In this document: one piece after another, positions 11,406 through 21,483 of the stretch
How positions within the stretch are numbered: position 1 is the stretch's first letter
Layout: every line of letters starts with the position of its first letter
Source: Cenococcum geophilum 1.58
Lineage: Eukaryota; Ascomycota; Dothideomycetes; Gloniales; Gloniaceae
Assembly (NCBI GenBank): GCA_001692895.1
Contig: KV748193.1
Coordinates: forward strand, 1,054,001-1,118,000
Direction of reading: 5' to 3'
Length of the DNA stretch: 64,000 nucleotides
Notes under the pieces: model-generated
What the model saw: only the letters and a program-made list of their open reading frames with translations
Told to the model about the DNA's origin: nothing
Databases searched by the model: none
Position numbers and translations under genes: made by a program

Positions 11406-11580
11406 TGTTAGATCACAAGGGGATATCACGTAGCTACGGTTCGTAGATAGTATAATGATTGTTATTCTTTTTGTTTTTGTTTATTGATTGGAATAAGGAA
11501 AGGGGTAAGGAACTTAAGGTTCCTCACCACGCTAGGGCCACGTCGACACGTGACGACCGCGCCTTGCCTCATTCCCGACA
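11406..11580 (-). repeat. copia LTR (5' in element orientation)
   Basis: This 175-bp repeat matches 8778-8949. The right target copy ATTAT follows at 11581-11585, after which the RNase H sequence of G1 resumes. Confidence 0.92.
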
Positions 11581-11585
11581 ATTAT

Positions 11586-12818
11586 AGATAGGTTAGATAG
11601 GCGGAGATGCTTGTAGAATATATTTTAAGATTTAGTATACTAAGGGAACAACAAGAATACATAAGCAGACGCTTTAAGTAGAAAGGCTAAAACTACAAAA
11701 CAATAAAAAGCCATTAGGGACTTTATGTGCAAAAGGATATAGACAAGATTAATTAGGTATAATTATTTAAAGGATCACAGTAATATAAGAAGAGAAAGAC
11801 CTAATAATTTTACTAGAAAGTAATTAGATATAAAAAATCCTAGATATATAAGAAATTAGAGAATCTAGACTTAGAGTAGTACGAAAATTAAGAAGTAATA
11901 TATACTACTAAGATCTATTATAAAGGAGTTATAATTAAGTTATTCTTAATAAGGGAATAACTTAAGGATATAAGCGGAGCTATAGGCTTAGTATTAAGAC
12001 TTTAAGAGGAGTATATTATTAATGGAATCTAGGAACTAGCTAGGTAAAGTTATAAAAGAATACTTAGATTACTAAAGAAATAAACTAATAACAGGTATAA
12101 CGCCTATATAGAGAGCTATAACCTATTAAACATACTAGAGAGACTATAGGACGAGGTTATATTATAGGACTTTATTATTAAGCTTACTAAATTAAGAGAT
12201 CCTATTACTCGGGTAAATCAATTATATATATAATCCTAGTAATAGTAGGACACAGCTTATAAAGTGGCCCCGTATACTTTATAGTATATTTAGAAGAAAT
12301 ATTAAGACGAAGATATCGCTAGAAAATACTATATTCCCACAAACGAGTGTTTAATAAGATAATACGAGTACCTAAGTAAAATTACTATTCCAGCATAAAA
12401 GATCCTAAGATTCATAGCAGTAATCTAAGAACTAAGACGTATTCTTAGTAAACCCCAGTAAAGATGTTTAAGTAGAACTTCCTCCGCAATAATCTAATCT
12501 ACAGACAAGAACGGCTAAACAAAAGATTAAATTAGACAGCTAGAATAACTATCAAGCGCATTTATATTAATTTATATCACAGAATCAATTGGGTATTAGC
12601 TATTAGCCACTCTATCATAGTTTTCATATCTAATCATAACACTATAAGAACGGAATGGGCACATTACTATTTAACGGCAATTTACGCGATCACATATCGC
12701 TAAGGACCTCTTATTATTCTATACTCAAGTAAGAAAGATACAGTAGTATAGCTAAGTAAAGAATACAAGGGAATTTAATAAATGCTGTTATATCCTAGAC
12801 CGCTTAATAGACCAGCTA
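11586..12818 (+). pseudogene. pol region of G1 copy 1: end of RNase H and integrase
   Basis: After the copia insertion the RNase H tail is recognisable near 11650-11690. The integrase core follows and aligns along its length with the reverse complement of the G1 copy at 53150-53700 (for example 12230-12500). Integrase would insert the DNA copy into the genome. It ends at an assembly gap and is a RIP-altered relic. Confidence 0.7.
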
Positions 12819-12843
12819 NNNNNNNNNNNNNNNNNNNNNNNNN
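12819..12843. other. Assembly gap of 25 N
   Basis: A run of 25 N interrupts the integrase tail of G1 copy 1. The true size of the gap is unknown. Confidence 1.
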
Positions 12844-14326
12844 GGGGAATTTTTTCTCCTCTCTAGGTTATTGTCTCGGTTAGAGGCTTCTATTGTGCCA
12901 TCTTTATTTTTTATACTGGATACACCTTCCACTATATATTGATCTCTCTCAACTTTCGAGAGCTATATCTATTACTTTGGCCCGCGGATGGAGGGAGGGG
13001 AAAAGAAAGAGAGAGAGGGGATCCAATAAAATATAGTATGATGGAGGAAGAAAAGAAGGAAAGTGGATTAGAGGGCATTGGATCTATAGATCTTTATGAG
13101 AGCTTACCCCTACGGAAGAATTAATCGTAAGAGAACCGTAGGAAAAGGTCACGGGCAAATGTGTCTCGCTATAGAAAAGGTACAGACGTATTAAAAGAGA
13201 AAGGTTAGCGCAACATTAATAATAAGGAATCGCTAAAATACAGCTTACGCTAAGGAGGACCTAGGAAGAGCAACCTGCAGAACTACTAGAGTTGTTTCCT
13301 TCCTTATTAGAAGAAAAATCTATTCTTTTATTACTAAGTTCCTATAAACCTTTTCTTATAGACCACGTTTTAAACGCTAAAGACAAGAGCACGTACACCT
13401 TTTCTAAGCTAAGAGTATTTATTTTGTATATTGAAGACCTACACTTCTTAACACACACAATCATTACACGATACTGACCGATCTTAACAAGGCAAACAAG
13501 AGCACAGAGATATAGTCTCTTTTAGGGAAATGTTTCCTCCATTAACTTCAGTCTAATAGCGGGTATGACTTATAAATTAGGGACAAACGAAAAACCTAAA
13601 ACAAAATTAAAGAACGGCCCTAGTTAAAAAACAATATTATTTTACCCACTTCTAGAAGAGGAGGACGCTATAGAAAAACTTTTAAAGCGACTCCCTCCCA
13701 GGCACACACAACTTGTATGACGCTGTTATATCAGAGGTAGGCGCGAGATATATCTATAATTTAGTCGTTATGAAGCACGACCTCCGTATACAAGCGAGCG
13801 TGCAGGCAACTGTCCGGGTTTTTTGGGGACGGGTATGCTTTCACAATTCACAGCACACATTAAACGTTTGCTTTTAGTATACCCGCACCTCTTGGCTAAG
13901 AATAAAGTAAGTTCTTCAAATAACAATAAGAGAGGAGCTCACTCAAGATTAGTGGACATGAGCTTGAATCGAGTAACACGCTTGTCGAAATCCCCTCCCA
14001 AAAATATCAAACAACAAAATCATATAAACACGAACACACATTAAGATACAATCTCCCAAAAAAAAAAAAAAAAAAAAAATACACACAAGACATAGGGATA
14101 AGAATTACTTCATAAGGCGACAAAAATAAAAGAGGAATAAATAACAGTAGAAAATAAAGAGTCAAGAAGAAGAAAGGTGCTATTAGGTATTATAAGTAAA
14201 AATAATATTAACTAATAAATAATAGCCAGCAGAAAGAGTATACGCCCGGAAAAAAAAAAAACCCTGAGTAAACAACTTAGAGATGCTAGGTATCTTTAAG
14301 GACGAAAATAAAGAGGAGGGAGATAG
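12844..14326 (+). pseudogene. 3' tail of G1 copy 1, with an extra unrecognised segment
   Basis: The part near 13040-13390 aligns with the reverse complement of the second G1 copy around 52560-52790 (a shared TTATTACTAAGTTCCTATAAA-like stretch, for example), which contains the chromodomain. The part 14085-14326 aligns again with 51969-52200. Between them copy 1 is some 300 bp or more longer than copy 2. The whole stretch is less TpA-rich than the rest of G1. No independent gene is supported here; the short open frames are incidental. Confidence 0.55.
13463..14079 (+). mobile_element. Possible small retroposon ending in poly(A)
   Basis: This is the part of the G1 tail with no evident match in the other G1 copy. 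It ends in 22 consecutive A (14058-14079). ACACACAA-like sequence occurs on both sides (near 13455 and 14081), which could be a target duplication, but low complexity makes this weak. No reverse transcriptase or pol III promoter boxes were recognised. Alternatives are divergence of G1 or a different insertion boundary. Confidence 0.3.
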
Positions 14327-14747
14327 TATTACGAACGCTTTAAGTACGATATTATAACTACTTAGAGAGAAGTTAGAGGAAGCTAGTTAGTTAATATAAG
14401 TACGGTCTAGGATGGAACCCATAGAACTATATAATAAGAAATAGTAAGTAGAGTTACGTAATGTAATTTATATAATCTATATAATCTATAAAATCTATAA
14501 TAGAGCGAATAGAGTAGGTAGAGTAGATAGAGTAACGACTTTCTTAGGAGTATGGTTGTGTATTTAAGGACCCTTAATCCCTACCTAGATAGTTCCTTCC
14601 TTATAGTAATTCTTAGAATATAATTAGAGTTAATCTGTTAGGCAAATACTCTACTAGTTATTATTATATTATTAACTTACTTACAATACCTATATACCTA
14701 GCCTATTAACAAGTCTACCGTAGTTCCTGCTATAAGGCTCCGTTACA
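14327..14747 (+). repeat. 3' LTR of G1 copy 1
   Basis: It is 421 bp, begins TATTACGAACGC, ends GGCTCCGTTACA and pairs with 3504-3924. The right target copy ATTTA is at 14748-14752, after which the G2 body resumes. Confidence 0.92.
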
Positions 14748-15441
14748 ATTTACCTCTCTAATTTTAGGAATTTATTATAAATAGATCTAAAGGTTATTTA
14801 GTGCGACGCGTTAACTAACTACTATCCCTATTCACTTAAATAGGCTTTAATAATAATATCTTTTATTTTAATTTCTTTCTATTTATAAGTTATCGTTTCT
14901 CCCTTATCCTTCTATTAATAATATTATTCGTCTTGTTCTTAAATAGGCTATTTTTATTACATCTTGCCTTTTAGCTTCTGTATCTCCAGCCATACTTTTA
15001 TTACTACCTTATTATCTTTTCTTAACGCGTCTATAAGTAATAGGATCCCCACCTTATCCTCTTATAATAATACTAACTTCTTAAAGTATTTTCTTATAAT
15101 AGCTTATGGTCCTTTTACGCGTCCCTAGACCGGTGGTAGTATTATTTCTTTCCTAGTAACGCCCCAAACAGCGTCTATTACTCCTACAGCAGTTTCCCTA
15201 AAATACTATTATCGCTATATTTATGCTCTTACGTAGAATCCTTCCCATGTCTGTAAGATGCCTTACTCCAGCAAAAATAAATCTAAGTACTCTTATTATT
15301 ATAGTAGGAGAAAGACCTACGTCTTAATATTTCCCATTTTATCCTATTTTAGATTTCGCTAATTATACTAGATCCCCACTATTTATATATATAAGACTTA
15401 TAGGCTCTAACACGCTATCTAAGATTTTTACTAATATCCTA

Positions 15442-15706
15442 TATTAGGAAATTTTTTTTTAGGCACGTTGTTGTAAACGAAAATCGGGGTCTGTAAAACC
15501 TGCGTAAGTCGCAAATTTAGCAATTTGCGGCGATTTGTAGCAATTTGCTACAAATATATAGGCTACCTATATACGCGCCTGCCTTATCTATGTGTTTATA
15601 GCAAATTGCTACAAATCGCTATAAATTACCAAAATTACGACTTACGCAGGTTTTGTAGACCCTAATTTTCGCTTACAATAATATGCCTAAAAAAAATTTC
15701 CTAATG
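15442..15706. repeat. Foldback at the left end of T1
   Basis: The first ~70 bp are repeated in reverse complement at the end of this 265-bp stretch (TIR sequence, then an ACGAAAATCGGGGTCTG-type block, then CCTGCGTAAGTCG), so it can fold into one long hairpin. The loop holds several GCAATTTGC-like small palindromes. It resembles a MITE fixed as the left end of the larger element. In T2 the matching stretch is 45092-45363. Confidence 0.85.
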
Positions 15707-16815
15707 TAGAGGCTCTGCATAAGGCTCTATATAAAGCTCTATATAAGGCTTTATATAAAGCTCTATACAAAGCTTTGTATAAAGCTCTGTATAAAGCTCT
15801 ATACGAAGCTCTATACGAAGCTCTACACAAAGCTCTACATAAAGCTCTATATAAAGCTTTGTACAAGGCTTTACACAAGGCTCTATATAAAGCTCTGCGT
15901 ATAGAGGCTCTGTACGAGGCTCTATACAAAGTTTTATACAAATTTATGCATAAAGCTCTACACGAAGCTCTACACGAAGCTCTATACGAAGCTCTATACA
16001 AAGCTCTACACGAAGCTCTATACGAAGCTCTATATAAAGCTTTATATAAGGCTCTATACAAAGCTCTACACGAAGCTCTATATAAAGCTTTACACGATGC
16101 TCTATATAAAGCTTTACACGATACTCTATACGAAGCTCTGTGTATAGAGGCTCTATACAAAGCTCTACACGAAGCTCTATACAAATCTCTGCACGAAGCT
16201 CTGCACGAAGCTTTATACGAAGCTTTATATAAGGCTCTACACGAGGCTCTATATAAAGCTCTAGGTACAGAGGCTCTATATAAGGCTCTACACGAAGCTT
16301 TGTACGAAGCTCTGCACGAAGCTCTACACGATGCTCTATACAAAGCTTTGCATAATACTCTATATAAAGCTCTGCGTATAGAGGCTCTATATAAAGCTCT
16401 ATATAAAGCTCTATATAAAGCTTTATATAAGGCTTTATATAAGGCTCTACACGAGGCTCTATATAAAGCTCTAGGTATAGAGGCTCTGCACAAGGCTCTA
16501 CACAAAGCTCTATATAAAGCTCTATACGAAGCTCTATATAAAGCTCTATACGAAGCTTTATACGAAGCTCTACACAAAGCTCTACACAAAGCTCTACACG
16601 AAGCTTTACGTATAGAGGCTCTGCACGAAGCTCTACACAAAGCTCTATATAAAGCTCTATATAAAGCTCTATACAAAGCTCTATATAAAGCTCTACGAAG
16701 CTCTATATAAAGCTCTATATATAGAGGCTCTGTATAAGGCTCTGCGCGAAGCTTTACACAAGGCTCTACGCGAAGCTCTGTATATAAAGGCTCTACACGA
16801 AGCTCTACACAAAGC
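15707..16815. repeat. 12-bp minisatellite A of T1
   Basis: Roughly 90 units of a 12-bp repeat (GCTCTATATAAA / GCTCTACACGAA) are present, interrupted every 100-240 bp by a variant containing CGTATAGAG or GTATAGAGG, which gives a higher-order pattern. Divergence between units is mostly C/T and G/A (CACGAA against TATAAA), as RIP would produce. The 300-residue open frames on both strands (Lys-Ala-Leu-Tyr type and Arg-Ala-Leu-Tyr type) are artefacts of the 12-bp period. Confidence 0.95.
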
Positions 16816-16979
16816 CTTTATGTGTATGCGCGCGATATACTACTATTAGGTCCCCGCTATATTCCTAATAGCCTCTATATATACCTCTGCTAAGTATACC
16901 CCCTATATACACCTAGGTAGCCACCTTATTTTTTACCCTTCCTTATATCCTCCCTACTTAGGAAGATACTAGAATAACA

Positions 16980-17690
16980 GCTAGTAGATAACTATTGCCA
17001 GAGCTAGATAACCGTCACTAGAGCTAGACAACTGTTAGAGCTAGACGACCGTTGTTAGAGCTAGATAACTATTATTAGAGCTAGACGACTGTCGCCGGAG
17101 CTAGATAACCGTCGTTAGAGCTAGACGACCGTTACTAGAGCTAGATGACCGTTGTTAGAGCTAGACGACCGTTAGAGCTAGACGACCGTCGTTAGAGCTA
17201 GATAACTGTTATTAGAGCTAGACGACCGTCGCTAGAGCTAGATAACTGTTACTAGAGCTAGACGACCGTCGTTAGAGCTAGATAACTGTTGTTAGAGCTA
17301 AACGGCCGTTACTAGAGCTAGATAACCGTCGCTAGAGCTAGACGACCGTCGTTAAAGCTAAATAACCGTTGTTAGAGCTAAACGGCTGTCGCTAGAGCTA
17401 GATAACTGTTGCTAGAGCTAGATAACCGTTGCTGGAGCTAGATAACTGTCGCTAGAGCTAGATAACCGTTAGAGCTAAACAACCGTCGCTAGAGCTAGAT
17501 AACCGTCGTTAGAGCTGGACGACCGTTATTAGAGCTAGATAACCGTCGCTAGAGCTAGATAACTATTAGAGCTAGACAACCGTCGTTAGAGCTAGACGAC
17601 CGTCGCCGGAGCTAGATAACTATTGCTAGAGCTAGACAACCGTCAGAGCTAGACGACTATTATTATCGCCATATGACCGTCGCCAGAGCC
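16980..17690. repeat. 20-bp minisatellite B of T1
   Basis: About 35 units of GAGCTAGACGACCGTCGTTA occur, with some shortened units that lack the GTCGTTA end. CGACCGTCG inside the unit is a short inverted repeat. The same unit occurs in T2 at 49745-49970, with fewer copies and less RIP. Confidence 0.93.
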
Positions 17691-17759
17691 ATATAACAAC
17701 CGTTTAAATAACCAACCAGCGAACATAATAAACGATTCGATTAATCGATTGAATTAAGG

Positions 17760-17955
17760 TGACATAGATAGGTAGGCATAGATAGGTAGGCACAGATAGG
17801 TAGGTATAGATAGGTAGGTATAGATAGACAGATAGGTAAATAGGTAGGTAGGTAAGTAGATAGGTAGGTAGGCAGGCAGGTAGGTAGGTAGGTAGGTAAG
17901 TAGGTAGGCAGGTAGATAGGCAGGTAGGTAGGTAGGCAGGTAGATAGGTAGGTAG
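17760..17955. repeat. GGTA/GGCA microsatellite of T1
   Basis: A tetranucleotide array (GGTA with GGCA, AGTA and AGATA variants) follows an ATAGATAGGTAGGCAT-type lead-in. T2 has the same block, richer in GGCA, at 50020-50225. It is not a telomere repeat. Confidence 0.93.
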
Positions 17956-18094
17956 ATAATTTAGAGCCTCCGCGAGAGGCTTCCCCTTAACGCCTAAAGT
18001 AGATAGCTCTATATTTTATATAGTTATAATATAAATATATTTAAAAGTATATTATAGAAATCTATAGGAATATGTGATAATTTGGTTATTACGT

Positions 18095-18240
18095 AATATA
18101 ATTATAATTTATATAGTTACAATTTATATAGTTACAATTTGTACAGTTTTTATAATTTGTATAATTTGTACAATTTGTATAATTTATACAATTCGTACAG
18201 TTTTTACAATTCGTATAATTCGTATAGTTTGCGTACTATT
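18095..18240. repeat. AT-rich tandem repeat near the right end of T1
   Basis: About ten loose copies of a 13-16 bp motif (ATAATTTGTACAATTTGT type) lie before the subterminal region. T2 carries a shorter version near 50385-50430. The 74-residue Ile/Thr-rich open frame over it is a product of the repeat. Confidence 0.75.
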
Positions 18241-20049
18241 TATTTATAGGGTAGCATTTTGCCGTAATTTGCTATTAGGTGCTGCAAATTTGTTATAAAA
18301 CGCGTAAATTGCTATTAGGGTGCTATAAACTTATTGCAAAACGTGCGTTTTGCGCAAATTACTATCAACTATATCCACCTGCCGCAACCGTACGGTTTGT
18401 GGCAATTTGCCGCAAACCGCAACAACGAGCCCCAAAAAAAATTTCCTGATGTAATAGTAATAGGCGGGGATAGAAGGTATCTTCCCTTACTTATAGACTC
18501 TTTAATTTAATAAGGGTTTCTACTGCTATAAAGACGTAATAATTTTGGATATATAGTGTCTAGAAGCGTATATATAAATAGCTCGTTCTTATTAATAATA
18601 ATATTAGTACTCTTACGCGGGCTACTTTAGCTAGGTAAGTTTCTCTAGTAACTTGCTTAGAAACTATATTAACTCCTTTAGCTAATGTCTCTCTAATCCC
18701 TACTTAGACGCCAATTTAAAACTTAGGGATATTAAGGATAGTAATAAAGGTTAAGATAAACGTTCTCCTTGCTAGTCTCCTACCTATACTAGTCCTTTTA
18801 GTACCCGTTATTCTAAGAAGAATATTAGTGGAAGTGCTAATACTTTTAGGGATAGAGAAGCTAATAATACCGTTAATAATAACGTTAAGATAGAAGAGGA
18901 GGCTTCTATTACTACTATTAGTATTTAAGTTATTACCTAGCTCTTTTCTTTTTTTTATAAAATAGCTTTATATAGTGCCTCTTAGGCGCCTTTAGAATGC
19001 CCTATTATTAGGAATTAACTTTATACTTTAGGGATGCCTTTATTCTAAGCTTTAGTAACAATCTATATAAACGTAGTATACTACTATAATTCCTATATAT
19101 AATAAACGGGTAGTATTCCTATAGATGCCTTATAATTTCTTAAAATTTCTAATTCTTTATTGGCTGTCCTTTTACTCCTTTTTATACCATTAACTTTACT
19201 ATATATCTCCGGTACTAGACTAAATACTCTCCTTTTATCCCTAGGGGGTCCTTCTAAATCCCTAAGGCCTTTTCTTATATTGCTACTACTTATTCTTAAA
19301 TAGCGTCTTCTTTAAATAGTATCCCTAGTGGTTCTCCTATAGATCCTATAGGCTTCCCCTTATAGGATTTTAGGATCCCTGTTATAATAGCGAAACGTTT
19401 TTATTCTTAATGCCTATACTTAATCCTATAGTTTTAATTTATGGGGTCTTCTTTATTACTTTACCTATAGTATATCCGGAACCATTTTTAAATCTTTACC
19501 TTTAGTTCTTAAGAAGGTTTTAATTACGGTGTCGTATTTTAGCTAAAGGTACTCCTTAGGTTCCCAACTGTTATACACCTAAGAGTATTCTTCCTAATAA
19601 ATTAAAAATTCGCGCTTCTTCTAGCGCTATCTTTAATCTAAAATATCTTCTATATTCCATTCTAGTTCCCCATTAATTTCGCTAGGTAGAGGCGGTTCCG
19701 TATTATCTCTTCTCCGGTATAGCTTTAGTAAGGAAACATAAAATATAAGATATATTAGATAAGATTTCAGTAATTCCAATTTATAGGCTTAGTTTCCTTT
19801 AGTTTTTTTTAACTATTTTAAAGGGTCTAAGCTATCGGTAATCTAGCTTCTTCTTAATGCGTTTTATTTGGATATTTTTTATAAATAGTAAGACTTCGTC
19901 TCCTATCTTAAATTCTTTTAGTATATATTTTTCGTTATAGTACCTTTTTTATATAGCTTAGGCGTCTAATAAGTGCTTTTTAAGTTCCTCTTTACGAATT
20001 CTTATTTACTTAATTCTTTTAGACGCTATTAGTGCCTCTCTTTTAGGAA

Positions 20050-20900
20050 CAATGTCCTTAATATTCTAAGGGTTATTTACTTTTACCCCAAATAATACTT
20101 TATAAGGGGTCATTTTTGTACTACTATAGATGCTTATATTATATACGTGCTGCGCTAGAGCTAACTATAATATCTAATTATCCTGTTAATAATTAATATA
20201 GCAGCGGAGGTAGTGTTCCAATAACGCATTTAGACGCTCTATTAGCCCGTCTATTTATAGGTAAAAGGTAGTACTTATCCTTTACCGTATTTTTAATAAG
20301 AGATAAAATAAAGACTAAAATACACTGTTAAATACGGTACCTCTATTAGACATAATTCCCCTTAGTATACTAAATAAGAGCTACTATTTTAAAAATAGGT
20401 CTACTAGTTCTGCTGCTATAATCATTATTATAATAGCAAAGTATCCTAAAAACTTTATATACCTATTAACGATTACTAAAATAGCGTTAGCAATCTCTCT
20501 AGTTCTTATCTTAGTAGGGGGTAAGCCTATAATAAAATCTATTGTTAATTCTAATATAGGTCCCTATAGAATAGGAAGCACTAATAACTTGCTGTATAGG
20601 CGATGCCTAGATACCTATATCCTTTAGCACGTATTACACCTTAATATATAGTTCTTAACCTCTTTAGACATTCCGTCCTAAAAGTATTTCCTTTAAACGG
20701 CCTTAAGGGTTCTGTTAGCACCGTAGTAACCCCTAAAAGGGTTATTGTAGAAGACCTTTAAAATTTCGTCTTAAATTGCTTGGTCCTTTAGGACATATAT
20801 AGCACCCTTAAAGCGTAATAAACCCTTTTAGTCTTGCTACTATAGCTTCTTAGTAACTCCGGCTAAGTTAGTCTCTACTATATCTTTCTACCTCTCCCTA
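20050..20900 (-). pseudogene. Integrase region of the G2 element
   Basis: The minus strand shows a Ty3/gypsy integrase: a zinc-binding HHCC-like stretch near 20600-20700, then the catalytic core, recognisable by a phenylalanine-glycine-rich first block, a serine-asparagine-arginine-glycine block near 20360 and the leucine-glutamine-threonine-aspartate-glycine block near 20260. A relic with many breaks. Crypton A separates it from reverse transcriptase upstream. Confidence 0.7.
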
Positions 20901-21483
20901 AAGGCGAAGGCGTCCCTTTATTAAGCTTAAAGAAGAAGATCCGAAAAGGTTTTATATAGATTACTCGCTTTTATTTTATCTACCGCTATTATAGATTTAA
21001 GGCGTAGCACGAGATGTTTTAAACCATTAGTGCTAGTAGATTCTCCTACCGTTATATAGTATGCCACGCTCCGGATAGGTATCGGAGGTCCAGGTTAGGC
21101 TTAGCATAACCTCGGGTTACGCACGACCCCCCAAGGTCCGCGACATATCGTCCAAATATCACCCCCCCCCTTTGGTGGTGGCCCCTACTTTTCGGACGCG
21201 TTTTTAAGGCCTAGGTTAGTACTAGGTTAGTATAGAGGTCCTCATCGCGCGCCTTTAACCTCATCGTTGCCTCAACAATCCTATTTTCCAACCCTCTGCT
21301 ATTCTCGTGCCCGCGCTAGCTCCTAGCTCGCGCGGGGCTTCTAATTTTATATAGAAAGGCCTGCTGTAATTCTAATTCTATAATATAGAGCCCTCTTCTT
21401 CTCCTTCTCCATTGATATTTACGCGTTCGGTAGCTTTATTTACCCGTACCGCGCTCACGCGTCTGCCCCCTTACCTCTTACGG

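Larger units (their letters stand above)
8778..11580 (-). mobile_element. short Ty1/copia element, non-autonomous
   Basis: LTRs of 172 and 175 bp (8778-8949, 11406-11580) are about 98% identical and differ by a few transitions and a small length difference. ATTAT flanks the element (8773-8777 and 11581-11585) inside the RNase H region of G1. Minus-strand parts are a leader with three copies of a CCAGAACTGG-containing motif, a gag-like region starting at 11001, a minisatellite, and a piece resembling the end of copia RNase H (GIRWISGQDNPADAM). No reverse transcriptase or integrase is visible, so any past movement would have needed enzymes from elsewhere. It looks younger and less RIP-altered than its gypsy host. 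Confidence 0.85.
3504..14747 (+). mobile_element. Ty3/gypsy chromovirus G1, copy 1 (broken fossil, carries a copia insertion)
   Basis: Both 421-bp LTRs (3504-3924 and 14327-14747) are present, flanked by ATTTA at 3499-3503 and 14748-14752, inside G2. On the plus strand it holds gag with a CCHC-type knuckle near 4967-5014, an aspartic-protease-like stretch near 7090-7140, reverse transcriptase near 7600-8300 with its catalytic-loop region around 8075-8090, RNase H, integrase near 11900-12480, and a tail homologous to the chromodomain-bearing part of the G1 copy at 51.5-59.3 kb. A polypurine tract (AAAGAGGAGGGAGAT) precedes the 3' LTR. A copia element splits the RNase H region. It is thoroughly RIP-altered and has dozens of breaks. 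Confidence 0.9.
15442..18451. mobile_element. Satellite-bearing TIR element T1 (TA target duplication)
   Basis: It is inserted in G2: comparison with the G2 copy at 1090-1140 shows the uninterrupted target. Ends are inverted repeats of about 33 bp (right end in reverse CATCAGGAAATTTTTTTTGG), flanked by TA (15440-15441 and 18452-18453), as in the Tc1/mariner-pogo superfamily. It encodes no transposase. Contents in order are a 265-bp foldback, a 12-bp minisatellite, about 170 bp of unique DNA, a 20-bp minisatellite, a GGTA/GGCA microsatellite, an AT-rich repeat and the right end. The element at 45092-50617 has the same order. I cannot name the family. Confidence 0.85.

Noticed and set aside
12844-14326. 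A separate gene-bearing segment after the assembly gap
   Set aside because: Alignment with the second G1 copy (52.0-52.8 kb region) shows most of it to be the G1 tail.
15687-16710. Two open frames over 300 residues on opposite strands
   Set aside because: Both are produced by a 12-bp tandem repeat, which stays open in all frames unless a unit contains a stop. No start context, domain or conservation supports a protein.
16980-17690. Regular 20-bp repeats that could suggest a CRISPR array
   Set aside because: Units are contiguous without unique spacers, and the rest of the window is fungal-type transposon DNA.
17760-17955. Internal telomere-like array
   Set aside because: The unit is GGTA/GGCA, not TTAGGG or a known fungal telomere repeat, and it sits at a fixed place in the T elements.
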